Source of the DNA: M55B167 sp964406095
GTDB taxonomy: Bacteria > Verrucomicrobiota > Kiritimatiellia > RFP12 > UBA1067
Length of the DNA: 64,000 nucleotides
Assembly: GCA_964406095.1 (NCBI GenBank)
Contig: CAYOQJ010000036.1
Span: 67,178-131,177, forward strand
Reading direction: 5' to 3'
In this document: piece by piece, positions 25,895 to 34,388 of the stretch
Layout of the letters: every line of letters starts with the position of its first letter
Position numbering within the stretch: position 1 is the first letter of the stretch
Notes under the pieces: model-generated
Seen by the model: only the letters and a program-made list of their open reading frames with translations
What the model was told of the DNA's origin: nothing
Databases searched by the model: none
Translations under genes and position numbers: made by a program

Positions 25895-27877
25895 ATGAGT
25901 GAACCGGAGAAACTGGGTGGGGATTCGCTGGATGTGGCGGCAGAAAAACGGGCGGAGCTGAGACAGCTTTTTCCGGCTGCATTTACAGAGTCGGAGAATG
26001 AAAATGGCGAGCTGGTGGAGTCCGTTGATTTTGAACGGCTGAAGGCGGAGCTGGGACAATTCACCGAGCTCTTTGAACGGCGGCGCGAACGCTACGGCAT
26101 GGAGTGGCCGGGCAAGACCGACTGCCTCAAGGTGATTCAGGAACCCTCCCGCGCCACCCTCAAACCCTGCCGTGAGGAGTCGGTGGATTTCGACGCCACC
26201 GGAAACCTGTTCATCGAGGGCGACAACCTCGAAGCGCTCAAACTTCTGCAGAAGAGCTATCACGGGCAGGTCAAGATGATCTACATCGATCCGCCCTACA
26301 ACACCGGCAACGAATTCATCTATCCCGACAAGTTCGCGGAGTCGCTCGACACCTATCTCGAATATGCGGGACTGACCGATGACAAGGGCCGCCGTATTGA
26401 ATCGAGGAAGAACAGCCGCGACGAGGGACGCTTCCACACCAAGTGGCTCAATATGATGTATCCGCGGCTCTACCTTGCCCGCAACCTGCTCCGCGATGAC
26501 GGCGTGATCTTCATCTCTATCGACGACAACGAGGTCACTAATCTGCGTAAACTCTGCGATGAGGTGTTCGGGGATGAGAATTTTATAGAGCAAATAGCAT
26601 GGAAAAACAAATACGGGTCTGGTGCATTAACTAAAGGTTTTGCAAATGTTCATGAGTATGTATTTGCCTACTCAAAAATACCAATTAAGAATATAGCAGC
26701 TCCATTAAGTGATGAACAAAAGGCTGCATATAAAAATAAGGACGAGAAATTTAGTGTTCGTGGCGGATATATAACGCAACCTCTTGCAACAACAAGCAAG
26801 GATGATCGACCCAATTTGATTTATCCAATTTATCACAAAGGTATAAAAATATTGCCGGAAAAACAATGGATTTGGGCTGAAGAACGCACAAAAAAAGCAC
26901 AGGCAAATAATGAGTTGGTTATTAACGAAAAAAATGGCAAATTTAGTGTGCGCATGAAACAATATTTACGTGATGAAAATGGGGTCGAAAGATTAGGAAA
27001 ACCAATTTCATTATTAAATGGGCCTTTTAATCAAGCGGGGACAAAAGAGGTTAAAGAACTATTTGAAGGGAAGGCAGTCTTTGATTTTCCTAAACCAAGT
27101 GACTTGATGCGTTATTTTTTTGCTTGCGTGGTCAACGATGAGCAAGATAATGAAGGAATTTATTTGGACTTTTTTGCTGGTTCATCAGTTTCCGCCCAAG
27201 CAGTAATGAAATTGAACAAAGAGGATGGCGGTAACCGCAGGTTCATCATGGTGCAGCTGCCGGAGCCGTGCGATGAGAAGAGCGAGGCCGCCAAGGCTGG
27301 TTACAGGACCATTGCGGACATCGGCAAGGAGCGTATCCGGCGGGTGATCAAGAAGATCGAAACGGAGGAAGCTGAAAAGGCCAAGGCAACTGAGGACGAG
27401 TTGAAACTGGGCGACAAAGAGAAGCCGGCCAAGCAGGATCTCGGCTTCCGTGTGCTGAAGCTGGATAAATCGAATTTCAAGGCGTGGCAGCCGCTGACCG
27501 CTGATGCAAGCGAGGAGCAGATCAAAGAGGCGTTGCAGGCTCACCTTTTCCATGTTGATGAAGGCTCGACACAGGAGGATATTCTGTTTGAAATCCTGCT
27601 GAAAGCCGGTTTCATGCCCTCAACGCGGATCGAGGCGTTGTCACTGGCGGGTGGAACGGTATACTCCGTGGGTGACGGAGCGCTCTTCATCTGCCTGGAG
27701 GATGATATCACCCGCGAGCTGATAGATGCCGTGGTGAAGGAGCATCCTCAACAGTTCATCTGTCTTGACCGGGGTTTCAAGGGCAACGATCAGCTCAAGG
27801 CCAACACCGTGCAGACCTTCAACGCGCTGAATGAGTCGAAAGAGAACTCTGCGAAAATCATCTTCCGAACGGTGTAA
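25895..27877 (+). CDS. mod: Type III restriction-modification DNA methyltransferase (Mod subunit)
   Basis: 660-residue beta-class adenine-N6 methyltransferase. Catalytic motif IV is DPPYNTG (132-138), followed by FHTKWLNMMYPRLYLARNLL typical of Mod. Motif I is DFFAGSS (425-431), where Mod proteins usually have DFFAGSGT. Between them, residues about 230-422 form the target-recognition region, encoded by visibly AT-rich DNA (line 26641-26700 is 19/60 G+C, against 36/60 at 26161-26220). The C-terminal region is GC-rich again and ends in a conserved Mod tail. It pairs with res at 29579; two other genes separate them. The ATG at 25895 has a weak GAG-type ribosome-binding site. Confidence 0.93.
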   Translation: MSEPEKLGGDSLDVAAEKRAELRQLFPAAFTESENENGELVESVDFERLKAELGQFTELFERRRERYGMEWPGKTDCLKVIQEPSRATLKPCREESVDFDATGNLFIEGDNLEALKLLQKSYHGQVKMIYIDPPYNTGNEFIYPDKFAESLDTYLEYAGLTDDKGRRIESRKNSRDEGRFHTKWLNMMYPRLYLARNLLRDDGVIFISIDDNEVTNLRKLCDEVFGDENFIEQIAWKNKYGSGALTKGFANVHEYVFAYSKIPIKNIAAPLSDEQKAAYKNKDEKFSVRGGYITQPLATTSKDDRPNLIYPIYHKGIKILPEKQWIWAEERTKKAQANNELVINEKNGKFSVRMKQYLRDENGVERLGKPISLLNGPFNQAGTKEVKELFEGKAVFDFPKPSDLMRYFFACVVNDEQDNEGIYLDFFAGSSVSAQAVMKLNKEDGGNRRFIMVQLPEPCDEKSEAAKAGYRTIADIGKERIRRVIKKIETEEAEKAKATEDELKLGDKEKPAKQDLGFRVLKLDKSNFKAWQPLTADASEEQIKEALQAHLFHVDEGSTQEDILFEILLKAGFMPSTRIEALSLAGGTVYSVGDGALFICLEDDITRELIDAVVKEHPQQFICLDRGFKGNDQLKANTVQTFNALNESKENSAKIIFRTV

Positions 27878-27886
27878 GGGGGGAAC

Positions 27887-28927
27887 ATGGGCGAATCAAA
27901 TAAATCAGGTGTTAAAGATCTGACTGTATCGCAGGTGGATCGGCAGAATATTCTGAATAATCCTTATGCGTTGCAGGAGATTGAAAAGGCGGCATGTATC
28001 AGGGGCATTCCTTTTGAGGGGAAGAGCGTGGTGCTTAAGGAGCAGGTTGCCGCTTTTTTTGAGGTTGATATCCGAACACTTAACAATTATCTTGATCGAA
28101 ATGGAGAAGAGCTGCGCCAAAACGGGTACGAGGTTATTCGCGGTAAACGATTGAAAGAGATAAAGTTAGCGATTTCGGAGAATTTTGGTAGTGAAACAGA
28201 TTTCCTTACCAAAACCACTGTGCTTGGGGTGTTCGATTTCCGTGCATTTCTGAATCTTGCAATGTTGCTGCAGGAAAGCGAATCAGCCCGTTTGCTGCGT
28301 CAGGTTGCATTGGATATCATGATTGACACAATCAATCGACGTACCGGTGGAGGAACTAAGTATATCAATCAGAGGGATGAAGATTTCATCATTGCCTACT
28401 TCCAGGAAGAGAATTACCGTAAGGAGTTTACCGATGCGTTACGTGATTGTGTAGACATGGGTAATTTCAAATATCCTCTCTTTACCGATAAAATATATGC
28501 CAGTATTTTCAATGAGAATGCGCAGGAGTACCGGAGAATTCTACGCCTGCATGAAAAAGATAAGGTCCGTGATACGTTTTATTCTGAGTTTCTGGATCTG
28601 GTGGCGTCGTATGAATATGGATTTGGAAAGTTGCTTCGGATGGTTTGCGAGAAGAAAGAACGGAAACTGGATGCGATTGAGGCTGAGAAATTGTTTCGCG
28701 CGTTTGAAAAACAGCCGCACTGGAAACCATTGGTTGAAAGGGTCCGGAATAAAATGGCCAATCGGGACCTGGCATTCCGCGATGCGTTGCATCATCAGTT
28801 GAAGGATTATATTACACCGATAAACCGCGACGAGTTTGAGCGCTTTCTGGGTGAGAAGAGTAAGGAACTTGCAGAACGGTTGGATGAGGCAAAAGATGTG
28901 ATGAAGCGGTTGAAGGAGCGCGAATAG
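27887..28927 (+). CDS. Large DNA-binding protein coupled to Doc toxin (putative antitoxin or regulator)
   Basis: 346 residues, start ATG 27887 with a GGGGGG ribosome-binding site 9 nt past the mod stop. The N-terminal part (about 20-110) looks like a helix-turn-helix module of the RhuM/ORF6N type: VVLKEQVAAFFEVDIRTLNN, then DFRAFLNLAMLLQESESARL. The rest is alpha-helical and charged, ending in a coiled coil. I do not know a named family. The TAG stop shares its G with the GTG start of the Doc gene, so the two are translationally coupled, the usual arrangement of antitoxin then toxin. It is far larger than Phd (about 73 residues), so it would be an atypical antitoxin, or a DNA-binding partner that directs the toxin. 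Confidence 0.65.
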   Translation: MGESNKSGVKDLTVSQVDRQNILNNPYALQEIEKAACIRGIPFEGKSVVLKEQVAAFFEVDIRTLNNYLDRNGEELRQNGYEVIRGKRLKEIKLAISENFGSETDFLTKTTVLGVFDFRAFLNLAMLLQESESARLLRQVALDIMIDTINRRTGGGTKYINQRDEDFIIAYFQEENYRKEFTDALRDCVDMGNFKYPLFTDKIYASIFNENAQEYRRILRLHEKDKVRDTFYSEFLDLVASYEYGFGKLLRMVCEKKERKLDAIEAEKLFRAFEKQPHWKPLVERVRNKMANRDLAFRDALHHQLKDYITPINRDEFERFLGEKSKELAERLDEAKDVMKRLKERE

Positions 28928-29376
28928 TGCCACAACTGGTTTACATCTCAATAGAGCAGGCTGTTGAAACCCACCGGAAAACAGTGGAGGTGAGCGGTGG
29001 AGGGGAAATGGGGGCGATAGATCTTGGCCCATTAGAAAGTGTTCTGGAGCATATTCAGAACGATCTCTACTATCCGGGATTTGAGGATAAGCTGACTCAC
29101 CTCTTTTTCAGTGCTAACAAGTTTCACTGCTTCCGGGATGGCAATAAGCGTATTGCGATTTCGTTAGGGGCTCAGTTTCTTCTTCTGAATGGATATGTGT
29201 TTATTGCATCACGCTTTATGCGTGAAATGGAAAATATCAGTTATCATGTTGCAAATGGAAACATCGATAAGGATTTGCTAAAAGAAATTATCCGTGCTGT
29301 TATTGAGGACCGCATGGATGATGAGGAACTTAAACTGAAAATTATTCATGCAATCGCTGAAGGGGAGGACTTATGA
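28927..29376 (+). CDS. doc: Doc/Fic-family toxin
   Basis: 149 residues. The Fic motif is FHCFRDGNKRIAI, matching the Doc form HxFxDGNKR with His, Asp and Lys/Arg present, so the active site looks intact. Classic Doc kinases phosphorylate elongation factor Tu; other Fic proteins AMPylate targets. Lys in the motif (GNKR rather than GNGR) is the Doc pattern and favours kinase activity. GTG start at 28927 overlaps the stop of the upstream DNA-binding protein gene. It is embedded between mod and res of a type III restriction-modification system, and probably acts as an addiction or guard module there. Confidence 0.88.
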   Translation: MPQLVYISIEQAVETHRKTVEVSGGGEMGAIDLGPLESVLEHIQNDLYYPGFEDKLTHLFFSANKFHCFRDGNKRIAISLGAQFLLLNGYVFIASRFMREMENISYHVANGNIDKDLLKEIIRAVIEDRMDDEELKLKIIHAIAEGEDL

Positions 29377-29432
29377 ATCTGGATGTGGCCATAGGGTGTA
29401 GCAGTTATCTATGTACCGTGGTGGGGATGATC

Positions 29433-29538
29433 TGTGTAACTGGTGTGTAACTGATGAATCGTAATGCACTCTATTTAGTGGTGCGTGATAGTCAAAACAC
29501 AACATATAGGTTTTTTGTGTGTAACTGGTGTGTAACTG
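29433..29538. promoter_or_regulatory. Paired direct repeats upstream of res (candidate operators)
   Basis: The 10-mer TGTGTAACTG occurs as a tandem pair separated by one G at 29433-29453 and again at 29518-29538. The two pairs are 85 bp apart start to start, close to eight helical turns. They lie in the 202-bp gap between doc and res, the only sizeable gap in the island, so they are good candidates for operator sites of the DNA-binding protein at 27887 or another regulator controlling res. Confidence 0.5.
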
Positions 29539-29578
29539 CGCTGTTTGCCAAACCATTTGTGCGTGATGGAGATTTTGA

Positions 29579-32500
29579 ATGAGCGGAACTGAAAACAGAG
29601 GGTTCAAGTATGAATCCGACCTGGAATATCAGCGTGAGGCCATTGACGCTGTGCTGAACCTTTTTGAGGGGATTCCGCCGAACCAGGGCGATTTCGAGGT
29701 TTCTTTCTGTGCCGGTGAGTTTCTGGGAACAAAGCAGATGGAGCTGGGGGTGGCCAATGCCCCGATTCTTGAAGGGGAGAAACGTTTGCTGGAAAATGAG
29801 CGTATGCTGGAAAATCTGCATGCTGTTCAGTTGGAGAATGTGATTCCTCTGTCAAAAGGGCTGGTTGATTACCCGACGGAGAAAGATAAACAGAAACGTG
29901 ATTTTTATGCTTTTCCGAATTTTTCCATCGAGATGGAGACCGGCACCGGAAAAACCTATGTCTATCTGAGAACCATTTTCGAGTTGAACCAGAAGTACGG
30001 GCTGAAAAAGTTCATCATCGTGGTGCCGTCGGTCGCTGTACGTGAAGGGGTGCTTTCATCCATCAAACTGATGAAGGAGCATTTCAGAACTCTGTATAAC
30101 AATACGCCGTTTGAGTCGTTTGTGTACGATTCTAAGAACGTTCATGAACTCAAGAACTTTGCCCGCAACAGCAATATCCAGATCATGATCATCAATATCC
30201 AGGCCTTTCAGAAGGATGCGGGAGACGGCGAGGATTATGCGGATCTCACCGAGGCGCAGATAAAGAAACTGAATGTGATACATCGCGATGATGATCAGTC
30301 CAATGGATACCGCTGGATTGAGTATGTTCAGCAGACCCGTCCGATACTTATTATTGATGAGCCGCAGAGTGTGGATAACACGCCGAAAGCCCGACGGGCG
30401 ATAAACACCCTGCATCCGCAGCTCTGTCTGCGTTATTCCGCTACGCATATCAACCCCTACAATCTGCTTTACAAGCTTGATCCGATACGGGCTTATGAGA
30501 TGAACCTGGTGAAGCAGATAGAGGTTGCCTCGATCAAGGCGGGTGACAGTTTCAACGAGGCTTATATCCGCCTCGACAGCGTGGAATATGCGAAGAACGC
30601 TAAGAGTCCACATGCGAAGGCGACAATTAATGAAACAAAGAACGGCGTATCCAGAACGAAATCCGTTGTTCTGCGTCCCGGTACGGATATCGCTAAACTC
30701 AGCAATCAGGATGGCTATGAGGGGTATGTTGTTTCAGGCATTTCCGCAGAGGCGGGGATGGAGCATGTTGAGTTTGCAAACACCAGGGTTCTGATGATCG
30801 GGCAGGAGCAGGGAGGTATCGGCGATGAAGTGCTCAAGGTGCAGGTTCGGTCTACGGTTGAGGAACACCTGAAAAAGGAGAGAAAGTTCAAGGATAAAGG
30901 CATCAAGGTTCTTTCGCTCTTCTTTATCGATAAAGTCTCCAACTACCGCGTCTATGATGAAGAGGGTAAACGTGCGGATGGTAAAATTGCCCAGTGGTTC
31001 GAGGAGGCTTACCGGGACCTGACACAGAAGCCTCTCTACAAGGATCTGATTCCTTTCGCCGCGAATGAAGTGCATGACGGTTATTTTTCGGCTGACCGTA
31101 AACGGGGCAAGGTGGTTGCCCTGAAGGACTCGTCAGGAAAATCCAAGGCGGATGAAGAAACCTATGAAAAGATAATGAAGGATAAGGAGCGGCTGCTTGA
31201 CCTGAATGAACCGCTCCGCTTTATCTTCAGTCATTCGGCGTTGAAAGAGGGGTGGGATAACCCCAATGTTTTTCAGATCTGTACTTTGCGGGAGATAGGA
31301 ACGGATCGCGAAAGGCGTCAGACTCTCGGTCGTGGGCTGCGCCTGCCGGTGAACAGCAATCTTGCGCGTATCTATGATACAAATATCAACCGGCTTACGG
31401 TTATCGCCAATGAATCGTTTGAGGATTATGCAGCTGGATTACAGACCGATATCGAACGTGACCTCGGAGGCGAATTCCGCTTCGGGCGGGTTCCGCCTAT
31501 CGCTTTTACAAAGATAATCGATCTGTCAACAGAGCAGCCGATAGGGCAGAAGATTTCTGAGGAAATCTGGCAGATTCTGGTTGAACGAGGTTATCTTAAT
31601 GCAGATGGCGACATCACTGCGGCATTCAAGCCTGAGGAGAAGTCGTTTAAGCTGAATCTTCCCTCAGAGCTTCGGCCGATACGCTCTGATATAACCGATG
31701 TGATGAAACGGTATATCTTTAAAAACCGTATTGTGAAGAGTGCCGCCGAAAAACCCACTCTGAAACTGAACCGCAAATGTATTGAACTGAATGAGGAATT
31801 CAAAACTCTCTGGGAGCGAATCAGTAAGAAAACCCGCTATTGCGTGGAGTTTAAAACCGATGACCTAGTTGCAAAGGCGGTCGATAAAATTTCGAAGATG
31901 GAGGCCATCCGACCGGTTCAGATTTTTTCAACAAAAACAGAAGTGGACATTAATGAAGCCGGTGTGGAAGCAGTGCGTGAAGTGGACAGTCATATTGATA
32001 CGGTCAAAACGCACTCTGTATTGCCCGACCTTCTGGCCTTTATTCAGCGTGAGACTGAGCTGACTCGGGGAACTCTGGTTGAAATTCTGATGCGTTCCGG
32101 CCGCTTGAAGGAGTTTGCCGACAATCCTCAGGCGTTTATGACCGAGGTCGCCTGCATGATCAACCGCGCTCTTCATGAGATGGTGGTTGAGGGCATTAAG
32201 TATGAGCGGATTGATGACAGCTATGAGATGCGCCTTTTTGAAGAGGATGAGGTGCAGGAGTATCTGACGCGTCTTTACGAAGTGCAGAGTGCTGATAATC
32301 GGACCCTTTACAATTATGTTCCATTTGATTCTGAGGTGGAGCGGGAAGTGGCCGAAAAGCTGGACATGAATGAAAACGTCAGGTTCTATTGCAAGCTTCC
32401 TCGTTGGTTTAAAATTCCGACACCGGTCGGTTTTTACAATCCGGATTGGGCTGTTGTAACAGAAAACGGAGAAAAACTTTATCTGGTGCGTGAGACAAAA

Positions 32501-32629
32501 AGCACATATGACCGGGATAAAAGACGTGAAGCTGAAAACCGTAAGATCGACTGCGGCAAGGCACATTTTGAAGCCATTGGAGTAAACTTTAAAGTTGCCA
32601 CCAATATTGCAGAGGTTCTGGCAGACTAA
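29579..32629 (+). CDS. res: Type III restriction enzyme subunit (Res)
   Basis: 1016-residue superfamily 2 ATPase/nuclease. Walker A is ETGTGKTYVYL (around residues 120-130), motif II LIIDEPQSVD, and motif VI QTLGRGLRLPVN. The C-terminus has a PD-(D/E)xK-type nuclease segment NPDWAVVTENGEKLYLVRETK. With Mod it would cleave DNA at two inversely oriented unmodified sites after ATP-driven sliding or translocation. ATG at 29579 has GGAG about 8 nt upstream. It is not directly adjacent to mod; a DNA-binding protein and Doc toxin lie between. No frameshift or truncation is visible. Confidence 0.95.
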   Translation: MSGTENRGFKYESDLEYQREAIDAVLNLFEGIPPNQGDFEVSFCAGEFLGTKQMELGVANAPILEGEKRLLENERMLENLHAVQLENVIPLSKGLVDYPTEKDKQKRDFYAFPNFSIEMETGTGKTYVYLRTIFELNQKYGLKKFIIVVPSVAVREGVLSSIKLMKEHFRTLYNNTPFESFVYDSKNVHELKNFARNSNIQIMIINIQAFQKDAGDGEDYADLTEAQIKKLNVIHRDDDQSNGYRWIEYVQQTRPILIIDEPQSVDNTPKARRAINTLHPQLCLRYSATHINPYNLLYKLDPIRAYEMNLVKQIEVASIKAGDSFNEAYIRLDSVEYAKNAKSPHAKATINETKNGVSRTKSVVLRPGTDIAKLSNQDGYEGYVVSGISAEAGMEHVEFANTRVLMIGQEQGGIGDEVLKVQVRSTVEEHLKKERKFKDKGIKVLSLFFIDKVSNYRVYDEEGKRADGKIAQWFEEAYRDLTQKPLYKDLIPFAANEVHDGYFSADRKRGKVVALKDSSGKSKADEETYEKIMKDKERLLDLNEPLRFIFSHSALKEGWDNPNVFQICTLREIGTDRERRQTLGRGLRLPVNSNLARIYDTNINRLTVIANESFEDYAAGLQTDIERDLGGEFRFGRVPPIAFTKIIDLSTEQPIGQKISEEIWQILVERGYLNADGDITAAFKPEEKSFKLNLPSELRPIRSDITDVMKRYIFKNRIVKSAAEKPTLKLNRKCIELNEEFKTLWERISKKTRYCVEFKTDDLVAKAVDKISKMEAIRPVQIFSTKTEVDINEAGVEAVREVDSHIDTVKTHSVLPDLLAFIQRETELTRGTLVEILMRSGRLKEFADNPQAFMTEVACMINRALHEMVVEGIKYERIDDSYEMRLFEEDEVQEYLTRLYEVQSADNRTLYNYVPFDSEVEREVAEKLDMNENVRFYCKLPRWFKIPTPVGFYNPDWAVVTENGEKLYLVRETKSTYDRDKRREAENRKIDCGKAHFEAIGVNFKVATNIAEVLAD

Positions 32630-32814
32630 ATATCAGATAACCTCTGCCGCGCATAGAAAACCAATGCGGACAACAAGTAGAGCAAGTCAATTTAAGATAA
32701 ACTCCGGCAAATATCCGACTAATTCTGCAACTCACTTTTCTAACAAATTTCTAACATTTTTGGCCCCGGTGTGGTAACATTTTCAATCAAGTTGGATTTA
32801 GCCGAGGAATTGCC

Positions 32815-33642
32815 ATGCCGGGGTTATATAAACGCAGAAGAGAAACAAAGGATTGGCTAACGCGTTATGAGGCCAAGTATGTTGTACCGGAAGCGTTGTG
32901 CACAGAAATCCGTACCTTCATAAAGCCTTTCTGCAAAGTTGACTCGCATGCCGCTGGCAACCCGCCGCAATACACCATCACAACGCTTCAGCTCGACACA
33001 CCGGATTACGCACTGCACCACGCCAAAGAGTTTGAGGCGGTCAACCGGTTCAAACTTAGGGTGCGCACCTATGGTAGCATCGGCTCATCACCGGTCTTCC
33101 CCGAAGTGAAGGCAAAGCTGGAAAATACTATAATCAAAAATCGGGTGGCAATAGCTTTTGAACAGTGGTCGCCGCAGTGTGTTTACGCTCTGGAACTGCC
33201 GGAATCACTGAACAGCGGGCGTCAGATTCATGATTTTCTGCAGTTCCGCCGTCTGGTCTGGGAAACGCAGGCCAAACCGGTTGCCTTGATTCGATATCGA
33301 CGGGAATCTTATGTCGGCGAAACGGACCATTACGCAAGAGTCACAATGGATCGCAAGCTTGAATATCAGATGACTGCTTCATGGGATGATTTCGGTCGCT
33401 CCGGTCGCTGGCGCTCAATGGACTCCACCGAAGCACAGGGTTTCGGGTTGTCCTACTCCGGCGTTATTCTCGAACTCAAAACGCTGGCACATGTTCCAAT
33501 CTGGATTCAGGAGATGGTGGAACGCTTTGAGTTGAAGAAGTGCGGCAACTGTAAATACTCAACCGCAATCTGGCGTGAGGGCGGGTTCCGTGGTTATCCG
33601 GAAGCAGGCGATTTCGCTGAAGAGATACTAGGCGCAATTTAA
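32815..33642 (+). CDS. VTC-domain polyphosphate polymerase-like protein
   Basis: 275 residues. VTC-type tunnel motifs are present: RYEAKYVVP near the N-terminus, FPEVKAKLENTIIKNR, RYRRESYVGE with YARVTMDRKL, ILELKTLAHVP and CKYSTAIW. VTC proteins make polyphosphate from ATP inside a basic tunnel; here several Lys/Arg and Glu positions of the fold are kept. Without a signal peptide or membrane segment, it should act in the cytoplasm, next to the DUF4956 membrane protein 45 nt downstream. Start ATG 32815 has GAGG 8 nt upstream. It heads the five-gene cluster ending with the CotH-like protein. Confidence 0.85.
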   Translation: MPGLYKRRRETKDWLTRYEAKYVVPEALCTEIRTFIKPFCKVDSHAAGNPPQYTITTLQLDTPDYALHHAKEFEAVNRFKLRVRTYGSIGSSPVFPEVKAKLENTIIKNRVAIAFEQWSPQCVYALELPESLNSGRQIHDFLQFRRLVWETQAKPVALIRYRRESYVGETDHYARVTMDRKLEYQMTASWDDFGRSGRWRSMDSTEAQGFGLSYSGVILELKTLAHVPIWIQEMVERFELKKCGNCKYSTAIWREGGFRGYPEAGDFAEEILGAI

Positions 33643-33672
33643 CATTTACATCAATAGCATTTACATCAATAG
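33643..33672. repeat. 15-bp tandem duplication before the DUF4956 gene
   Basis: Two perfect copies of CATTTACATCAATAG (33643-33657 and 33658-33672) sit between the VTC stop codon and the DUF4956 start. This may be a simple duplication that lengthens the spacer, and it could alter coupling between the two genes. Confidence 0.8.
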
Positions 33673-33687
33673 AAACGGCAAGAAAAA

Positions 33688-34377
33688 GTGAACGAATATC
33701 TGACAGCTTTTTTCGGTGCGCAGGAAGCGCTCACTCTACCGCAGATCATCGGAGCAATGATCCTGAGTTTTCTGCTTTCTATGGTTTTCGCCGTGGTTTA
33801 TCAGGCAACCTTCCGCGGCTTCACCTATTCCCGCTCCTATATTCATACCATGGTCATCGGCAGCATGGTCACATGTATGCTGATTATGGCAGTCGGCAGT
33901 AATCTGGCCCGCGGTATGGGAATTCTAGGAACTTTGGCGATCATCCGATTCCGCACACCGGTGCGTGACCCTCGCGATGCCATGTTCTTGTTCGCCTGTT
34001 TGGGGGTTGGGATCGCCTGCGGATCGCGTATGCCAAGCGTCGCCCTGACCGGCACTGTTCTGATCAACCTCGCAGCTTGTATTCTGCACTGGATACCCTT
34101 TGCCTCCCGCCGTGAATACGAAGGTCTGCTGCGTTTCTCCGTTGCCGAGGAAAATCAGGAGGCCCGACAGCAGATTGACGATATCCTGATCAAATACTGC
34201 GACTCCTTCTATGCTCTGGGCGTACGTAAGTCCAACCAGGATCGGGCCACCGAATACTCCTATCAGCTCCGCCTAATTGACCCCAGCTACAAACACGACA
34301 TCATCAAAGATTTTTCCAGTAATGAACGGTTTCATGATCCGGTGTTGATGATGCAACGTACCACCGTCGAACTTTAA
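33688..34377 (+). CDS. DUF4956 membrane protein
   Basis: 229 residues with about four N-terminal transmembrane helices (about 17-40, 55-75, 85-100, 110-130), then a soluble C-terminal half. The motif GTLAIIRFRTPVRDPRDAMF is the signature of DUF4956, a family repeatedly found beside VTC and CotH-kinase genes. Its function is unknown; the conserved basic/acidic loop near the membrane suggests a channel or polymerase partner. GTG start at 33688 has only a weak ribosome-binding site after the tandem repeat. The HlyD-like gene follows 11 nt later. Confidence 0.88.
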   Translation: MNEYLTAFFGAQEALTLPQIIGAMILSFLLSMVFAVVYQATFRGFTYSRSYIHTMVIGSMVTCMLIMAVGSNLARGMGILGTLAIIRFRTPVRDPRDAMFLFACLGVGIACGSRMPSVALTGTVLINLAACILHWIPFASRREYEGLLRFSVAEENQEARQQIDDILIKYCDSFYALGVRKSNQDRATEYSYQLRLIDPSYKHDIIKDFSSNERFHDPVLMMQRTTVEL

Positions 34378-34388
34378 CGAGCTTAATA

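Noticed and set aside
28927..29376. Doc as an AMPylating Fic enzyme
   Set aside because: The motif ends in GNKR, the Doc form, rather than the GNGR of typical AMPylators; kinase activity is favoured but not proven.
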